From positions 1-21,519 of the forward strand of contig JADGJA010000359.1 of assembly GCA_027596035.1 (NCBI GenBank): a DNA stretch of 21,519 nt, read 5' to 3'. Under the pieces are notes generated by a model. It saw nothing but the letters and a program-made list of their open reading frames with translations, had not been told where the DNA came from and made no database searches. This stretch comes from Thoreauomyces humboldtii. Taxonomy: Eukaryota; Chytridiomycota; Chytridiomycetes; Spizellomycetales; Powellomycetaceae. Each line of letters begins with the position of its first letter. The first letter of the stretch is position 1. Below, in pieces: positions 20,741 to 21,519 of the stretch. The translations under genes and the position numbers were made by a program.

Positions 20741-21111
20741 GCGGATAGCCGCCCCGAATTATACGTGCGATAACGAGTCATACAATTGTCAGTGGGACCT
20801 CGAAGGCTGCAACCCTTAGGGTTCTGTGCACACTTTCTTTTTGCTGCGTCCCGTCCCCTTTCCCCCACGACGGAAGCGAAAGCATTTGCCAAAAGACGAT
20901 TCAATCTGCCCTTTCAGGAGGTAACGTATGACCCTAGCACCCTAGATATGTCTCAGCAGAGTAGAGTCGTAGCGTCTGAGCAGGGCTGACCCATGCCCCT
21001 TTTCTTCTTATCCTCATTGTCACCTTCAGCCAGGGTAGGCACTACTCACTACTGTTTGCCATATCGTTACCATGTGCTCATTCTTTCTTCCCACGACAGA
21101 ATCGCAATAAC
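20741..21111 (+). promoter_or_regulatory. Ribosomal protein gene promoter with telobox motifs
   Basis: AACCCTTAGGGTT at 20811-20823 is a near-palindrome made of two telomere-like words. ACCCTAGC/ACCCTAG form a direct repeat at 20931-20945. Telobox (AACCCTA/TTAGGGTT) sites bound by Tbf1-like factors are known in ribosomal protein promoters of several fungi. The position upstream of eL20 fits that role. Confidence 0.55.
21035..21099 (+). other. Possible 5' UTR intron of the eL20 gene
   Basis: GTAGGC at 21035 and a pyrimidine-rich acceptor ending ACGACAG at 21099 frame 65 nt just before the start codon, with a CTCAC-like branch site between. Introns near the start are common in fungal ribosomal protein genes. 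No transcript evidence is available. Confidence 0.35.
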
Positions 21112-21519
21112 ATGTCCCGCCTCAACGAATACCAGGTTGTCGGCCGTCGGTCCCCCACCGAGAAGGAGCCCGTGCCAAAGCTCTTCCGCATGCGTCTCTT
21201 CGCTCCCAACGAAGTCGTCGCAAAGTCCCGATTCTGGTATTTCCTGAAGCAGGTCAACAAGGTGAAGAAGGCTTCCGGTGAGATCGTCTCCGTGAACCAG
21301 GTAAGGACGACAACGGTGGAACGGGGTCGGATGGGGTGGACGTCGAGGCAATTATCCATGGAATGCCTTGCGAGCCGCCGTCCGGCACCTCGAAGAAGTC
21401 TGTATCAACTCGTGCTTGCTCCAGATCTTCGAGAAGAAGCCCCTTGCCGTCAAGAACTTCGGCATCTGGATCCGATACAACTCGCGCTCCGGAACCCACA
21501 ACATGTACAAGGAGTACCG
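21112..21519 (+). CDS. RPL20: 60S ribosomal protein eL20 (L20/L18a), 5' part
   Basis: Exon 21112-21300 encodes [20 protein letters not shown] and continues through [21 protein letters not shown] to [12 protein letters not shown]. After a 124-nt intron (21301-21424), the next exon reads [20 protein letters not shown], then [11 protein letters not shown], and runs off the window. Order and spacing match eL20 throughout. It is a structural component of the large cytosolic ribosomal subunit. Codons are strongly C-ending, as expected for high expression. About 94 residues of a usual length of roughly 175 are present; truncation is due to the window edge only. Confidence 0.97.
   Translation, partial: MSRLNEYQVVGRRSPTEKEPVPKLFRMRLFAPNEVVAKSRFWYFLKQVNKVKKASGEIVSVNQVRTTTVERGRMGWTSRQLSMECLASRRPAPRRSLYQLVLAPDLREEAPCRQELRHLDPIQLALRNPQHVQGVP

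Noticed and set aside
20811..20823. Telomere remnant
   Set aside because: A single AACCC..GGGTT palindrome without tandem TTAGGG units fits a telobox promoter site better than an internal telomere.
21301..21424. Intronic snoRNA in the eL20 gene
   Set aside because: Ribosomal protein introns often host snoRNAs, but no C box, D box or H/ACA signature is visible here.

Overview
The window looks like nuclear DNA of a fungus, most likely a basidiomycete. The genes carry many short introns of about 52-124 nt with GT..AG ends and CTNAC/CTNAT-like branch points. Intergenic gaps are short, base composition is moderately GC-rich, and the protein families are typical fungal ones. A red-yeast type (Pucciniomycotina) lineage is a guess from gene style, not shown by any marker. 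There are no bacterial, viral, IS or CRISPR features.

Layout from left to right: (1) 46-1312 (+), a four-exon gene for an unrecognised acidic protein with a small Cys/His cluster; its start may lie left of the window. (2) 1313-2087, intergenic, with two hairpins and a degenerate tRNA-like stretch. (3) 2088-2159 (+), intronless tRNA-Pro(AGG) with a Pol III T-run. (4) 2722-4065 (+), a six-exon sideroflexin (FSF1-like mitochondrial carrier). (5) 4216-5337 (-), a seven-exon tail-anchored Qb-type SNARE that resembles plant NPSN/Vti1 proteins. (6) 5709-8846 (+), a four-exon F-box plus Sec10-like recyclin (RCY1-like) ending in a CaaX box, divergent from the SNARE. (7) 8847-9747, which may hold a small minus-strand gene that I could not resolve. 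(8) 9748-11529 (-), a PHO80-family cyclin. (9) 11530-12711, a long spacer. (10) 12712-19221 (+), a 2106-residue membrane-anchored protein made of about twelve DUF3712/Tag1-like repeats. (11) 19526-20740 (+), TAP42/IGBP1. (12) 20741-21111, promoter of a ribosomal protein gene with telobox motifs. (13) 21112-21519 (+), the 5' part of the eL20 (RPL20) gene.

Several genes touch membrane traffic and nutrient/TOR signalling (SNARE, recyclin, PHO80-type cyclin, TAP42, Tag1-like protein), but they are separately transcribed and no operon-like logic applies. All exon models were derived by hand from reading-frame continuity, splice consensus and family alignment from memory.

The most unusual signal is a cluster of four perfect TGTANATA octamers within 82 nt at the start codon of the giant repeat protein. 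These match the Pumilio/PUF RNA recognition element and three of them also match a forkhead DNA motif.
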